32,148 nt of DNA from the NCBI GenBank assembly GCA_001399805.1, contig LIHJ01000088.1, positions 815 to 32,962 on the forward strand, given 5' to 3'. A model generated the notes under the pieces. That model saw only the letters and a program-made list of their open reading frames with translations. It did no database searches and was not told the DNA's origin. Of the stretch, positions 30,790 through 32,148 are shown in pieces. A program made the translations under genes and the position numbers. The stretch's first letter is position 1, and every line of letters begins with the position of its first letter. The stretch comes from Candidatus Bathyarchaeota archaeon BA1. GTDB lineage: Archaea; Thermoproteota; Bathyarchaeia; Bathyarchaeales; Bathyarchaeaceae.

Positions 30790-32148
30790 TCATAAACCTA
30801 GCTTACCTGGATTCATAATATTATTAGGGTCAAAGATCTTCTTAATCGCCCGCATAATCTCGACAACCTTCCTACCGTATTCCTCTTCTACGAGCGAAGC
30901 CTTCACGATGCCTATGCCGTGCTCAGCGGATACGCTTCCACTCAGCTTAAGAACACCGCGGCATATTTCAAAGTAGCACTTTAGGGCGCGATCCACCTCC
31001 TCAGGATTCCGCGCGTCAGCCGTCCATATGGGATGAATATTACCATCACCCGCGTGGGCCAAAATCCCGACGGGAACCACCCACTTCCTAGAAGCTTCCC
31101 TAACTAATTTGAACGCTTCCGGAAGCTTATCGACCGGGACACAGCAATCATCCGGTATAGCTGTTTTCCCCCGAACTTGAAAGAGTGATGGGTAGGCAGC
31201 CTTTCGCGTTAGATATAGGTCTTCCATCTCCTTAGCGGTGGTGGCACGTTTGACCTCTGTTGCACCAACCTCCTTTAACACTTTTTCCGCCTTTCCAGCT
31301 AATTTTTCAGCCCCCTCTCGGGTTCCCTCAACGTCAAGAATCATGATGGCGTCTACCTCAGGCAACCCGAGCTTCAACCATTTATTAACTGATCGGATGA
31401 GATCACGGTCGATGATCTCCATTATAGTGGGTGCAATTCCCGCTTCAAAGACCTTGCCAACAGCTAGCCCAGCGGTCTCAATTTCGTGGAACGCCGCGGA
31501 TATTCTAATTATCGCTTCAGGGATGGGGCAAACCCTCAAGACAGCCTTGGTTACTACGCCTAGAGTTCCCTCGGAGCCTACGATGAGACGGGTTAAGTCG
31601 TATCCTGTTACGCTCTTATGAGTCATCGCACCAGTCTTGATGACCTCTCCCGTAGGTAATACAACCTCAAGCCCGAGGACCCACTCCCGCGTTGTACCAT
31701 ATTTGGCGCCTCGCAATCCACCAGCGGACTCAGCGATGACCCCACCCATTGTGCATGCGGATGTGCTTGCGGGGTCAGGAGGCCAGAAAAGACCATACTT
31801 AGCCAGCTCATTTTCCAGGTCAGCGTGTAAGACTCCCGGCTCAACTATGGCTATCCTGTTCACTCTATTTATTTCTAAGATCTTGTTCATCCTCGACATG
31901 TCCATAACAATTCCACCCTTCACCGGGATAGCCCCGCCTGTAAGATTGGTGCCCGCACCACGAGGCGTGATCGGAATTTCTTCTTCATTCGCCAACTTAA
32001 CGATTCCCCTCACTTCCTCGGTGGTGCAAGGTCGAACCACAACATCCGGCACCGTCTGATACCAAGAGGCATCGCGAGAATAACAGTAACGTTCTTCATA
32101 CGCTGTAAGAACGTCATTCGGTCCAACAATGCTCCTAAGTTTTTCAAC
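30790..32148 (-). CDS. FAD-linked oxidase, GlcD / D-lactate dehydrogenase type; start beyond window
   Basis: The frame stays open to the right edge, so the nominal GTG at 32052 is internal: upstream codons still match the family (LRSIVGPNDVLTAYEERYCYSRDAS). The PCMH-type FAD domain shows PDVVVRPCTTEEV, PRGAGTNLTGGAIP, and TGYDLTRLIVGSEGTLGVVTKA; the cap domain ends with HAGDGNIHP and SAEHGIGIVKA, typical of GlcD. At least 452 residues are visible, nearly the whole of a ~460-470-residue protein. It oxidises glycolate, D-lactate or another 2-hydroxy acid and hands electrons to the CCG protein next in the operon. The exact substrate cannot be read. Confidence 0.93.
   Translation of the reverse strand, partial: VEKLRSIVGPNDVLTAYEERYCYSRDASWYQTVPDVVVRPCTTEEVRGIVKLANEEEIPITPRGAGTNLTGGAIPVKGGIVMDMSRMNKILEINRVNRIAIVEPGVLHADLENELAKYGLFWPPDPASTSACTMGGVIAESAGGLRGAKYGTTREWVLGLEVVLPTGEVIKTGAMTHKSVTGYDLTRLIVGSEGTLGVVTKAVLRVCPIPEAIIRISAAFHEIETAGLAVGKVFEAGIAPTIMEIIDRDLIRSVNKWLKLGLPEVDAIMILDVEGTREGAEKLAGKAEKVLKEVGATEVKRATTAKEMEDLYLTRKAAYPSLFQVRGKTAIPDDCCVPVDKLPEAFKLVREASRKWVVPVGILAHAGDGNIHPIWTADARNPEEVDRALKCYFEICRGVLKLSGSVSAEHGIGIVKASLVEEEYGRKVVEIMRAIKKIFDPNNIMNPGKLGL

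Overview
The window looks like a chromosomal piece of an anaerobic, uncultured archaeon, probably in the Thermoproteota (Bathyarchaeia-like or a neighbouring lineage). This is inferred from GTG/TTG starts with GGAGG-type ribosome sites, TATA boxes about 26 bases before presumed transcript starts (including a likely leaderless gene at 27080), ferredoxin-dependent enzymes (pyruvate and aldehyde ferredoxin oxidoreductases), an ADP-forming acyl-CoA synthetase, and two solitary repeats ending like archaeal CRISPR repeats. No rRNA or tRNA gene was seen.

Layout. 1-2083: the end of a probable N-acetylglucosamine-6-phosphate deacetylase, a lipoate-protein ligase destroyed by several indels, and degraded DNA. 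2084-5829 (minus): a PfkB-type sugar kinase and the methylmalonyl-CoA mutase large subunit, B12 subunit and epimerase operon. 6113-8009: three broken genes, namely a corrinoid-activator remnant, a corrinoid protein and a zinc alcohol dehydrogenase, the last two fused tail to tail. 8151-14817: a DUF169 protein, an ADP-forming acyl-CoA synthetase alpha gene with one frameshift, an acyl-CoA dehydrogenase, and a three-gene pyruvate-type ferredoxin oxidoreductase operon with a fused gamma-delta subunit. 15109-18413: a cupin, a headless isochorismatase-like fragment, a small helical protein, and a complete 4-hydroxybutyryl-CoA dehydratase with all four cluster ligands. 18577-20692: an unusual stretch with a 17-bp AT-rich inverted repeat, two CRISPR-like repeats about 0.9 kb apart enclosing two small genes, and remnants of a radical SAM protein (AmrS-like) and of a second PfkB kinase. 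20698-24265: an alpha/beta hydrolase, an SDR reductase, a shattered iron alcohol dehydrogenase, two small membrane proteins and the tail of a zinc alcohol dehydrogenase. 24331-32148: an aldehyde ferredoxin oxidoreductase with a four-cluster ferredoxin, a divergent C_GCAxxG_C_C protein, a stand-alone pyruvate-kinase C-domain protein, and a lactate/glycolate oxidation operon (LutB-like, LutA/GlpC-like, GlcD-like) running off the right edge.

Taken together, the intact genes describe ferredoxin-based CoA-ester metabolism. The mutase and epimerase connect propionyl-CoA with succinyl-CoA. The dehydratase makes crotonyl-CoA from 4-hydroxybutyryl-CoA. The acyl-CoA dehydrogenase acts on a saturated or unsaturated acyl-CoA. 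The oxidoreductase joins acetyl-CoA and pyruvate, and the GlcD/LutAB set would feed lactate or glycolate electrons in. Several of these steps also occur in the 3-hydroxypropionate/4-hydroxybutyrate and dicarboxylate/4-hydroxybutyrate cycles, but the defining reductases and synthetases are not in the window, so autotrophy cannot be claimed.

The other clear theme is decay: about ten gene remnants lie between intact operons, several cut at sharp junctions. Truncations and alternating-frame remnants cannot be explained by base-calling alone; single homopolymer frameshifts such as that in the acyl-CoA synthetase could be.
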